Shown here in pieces: positions 6,561-7,022 of a DNA stretch of 7,022 nucleotides. Source of the stretch: Sedimenticola sp. (GTDB taxonomy: Bacteria > Pseudomonadota > Gammaproteobacteria > Chromatiales > Chromatiaceae); contig JAPHUG010000083.1 in NCBI GenBank assembly GCA_026197195.1, positions 1 to 7,022 of the forward strand. The letters are read 5' to 3'. The notes under the pieces are model-generated. The model did no database searches and was not told the DNA's origin. It saw nothing but the letters and a program-made list of their open reading frames with translations. Every line of letters begins with the position of its first letter. Within the stretch, counting starts at the first letter, position 1. The position numbers and the translations under genes were made by a program.

Positions 6561-7022
6561 TTATCTCAAATAGGTTGTCTGTAGAACAGCAACACCACCG
6601 CCTTTACCGGCACCACGCGCTGTAACCTGATACATGGCGGCCTGCGACCCTGCCGAAAAACCAACCACCAAACTGGCTCCAGGCAGGCTCCCTTCTGGCA
6701 ACTCTTCGATTATATACCTTGGGGCAGGCACACCTGATCCCACACTGCCTGTAGCAAACTTGCAATTACAGGCTGCTTCCGTAGAGGCCGACCAGGTAAC
6801 GCTTTGCCATTGGTCGCCACCAGTGCCAGTCGGGCTGTATAGTCCCCCTGTATCGTTAAATGCAGGAAGCGTGGCCCCCGTAAGAAAATCCTCGCCCTCT
6901 CTCAGTGCGACTTCCCCCGCCTGGAAAGCGATTTGCTTGTCACGAATAGCACCGGCCATCTTCTCTTCCATGGTGGTGGTCTGCATGCTTGACAGCCCCA
7001 GTATGGTCATGATCAATAGCAT
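6561..7022 (-). CDS. pilX: Type IV pilus minor pilin PilX, 5' end cut by the window
   Basis: The visible 153 residues begin inside the N-terminal membrane helix of a PilX-type minor pilin. LLIMTILGLSSMQTTTMEEK, followed by MAGAIRDKQIAFQAGEVALREGE, matches the family pattern of a hydrophobic helix, SMQTTT-EE-MAG, a charged RD turn and an FQAxExALR amphipathic helix. The C-terminus, MYQVTARGAGKGG followed by VAVLQTTYLR, matches the PilX end (YxITARGxG...VLQSTY). The leader, the cleavage site and roughly 15-20 residues should lie past base 7022, so the methionine codon at the window edge is internal and not a start. PilX belongs to the initiation complex of type IVa pili and is thought to help recruit PilY1 to the tip. 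That fits its position 28 bp upstream of pilY1. Only two cysteines are seen (ACNCKF), closely spaced. Confidence 0.92.
   Translation of the reverse strand: MLLIMTILGLSSMQTTTMEEKMAGAIRDKQIAFQAGEVALREGEDFLTGATLPAFNDTGGLYSPTGTGGDQWQSVTWSASTEAACNCKFATGSVGSGVPAPRYIIEELPEGSLPGASLVVGFSAGSQAAMYQVTARGAGKGGGVAVLQTTYLR

Overview
The window looks like a chromosomal segment of a gammaproteobacterium. The main evidence is the gene order. A type IV pilus minor-pilin cluster (pilX, pilY1, pilE, all on the minus strand) converges on ispH, which follows fkpB on the plus strand. From general knowledge, the same neighbourhood (minor pilins beside ispH and fkpB) occurs in Pseudomonas aeruginosa and relatives. The genus cannot be named from sequence alone.

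Layout: Bases 20-1074 hold a PduO-type cobalamin adenosyltransferase and, after a 53-bp gap, the SlyD-like FKBP prolyl isomerase fkpB, which starts at TTG. After a further 18 bp comes ispH, the terminal enzyme of the MEP isoprenoid pathway (1093-2031). Only 8 bp separate the ispH stop from the stop of the convergent pilE. A perfect 9-bp inverted repeat lies at the very end of ispH. The minus strand from 7022 down to 2040 is one apparent operon. It contains a 5'-truncated pilX, then a 28-bp gap, then pilY1 (about 1323 codons), then pilE. The pilY1 stop codon lies inside the pilE start region.

Function: PilX and PilE are minor pilins. With FimU, PilV and PilW, whose genes would be expected upstream beyond base 7022, they form the initiating complex at the pilus tip. 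PilY1 is the large exported tip adhesin, mechanosensor and Ca2+-dependent regulator of retraction. This PilY1 has a signal peptide, an N-terminal domain at the VWA position that lacks the DxSxS metal site, a Ca-binding Asp-rich linker, the conserved C-terminal beta-propeller with its Ca site, and a second Asp-rich EF-hand/dockerin-like block near the C-terminus. The plus-strand genes are housekeeping functions with no evident link to pili.

I see no mobile element, CRISPR array, RNA gene or clear new system. The window is a recognisable locus, and the points of interest are details of PilY1 architecture, the pilE start and the convergent gene ends.
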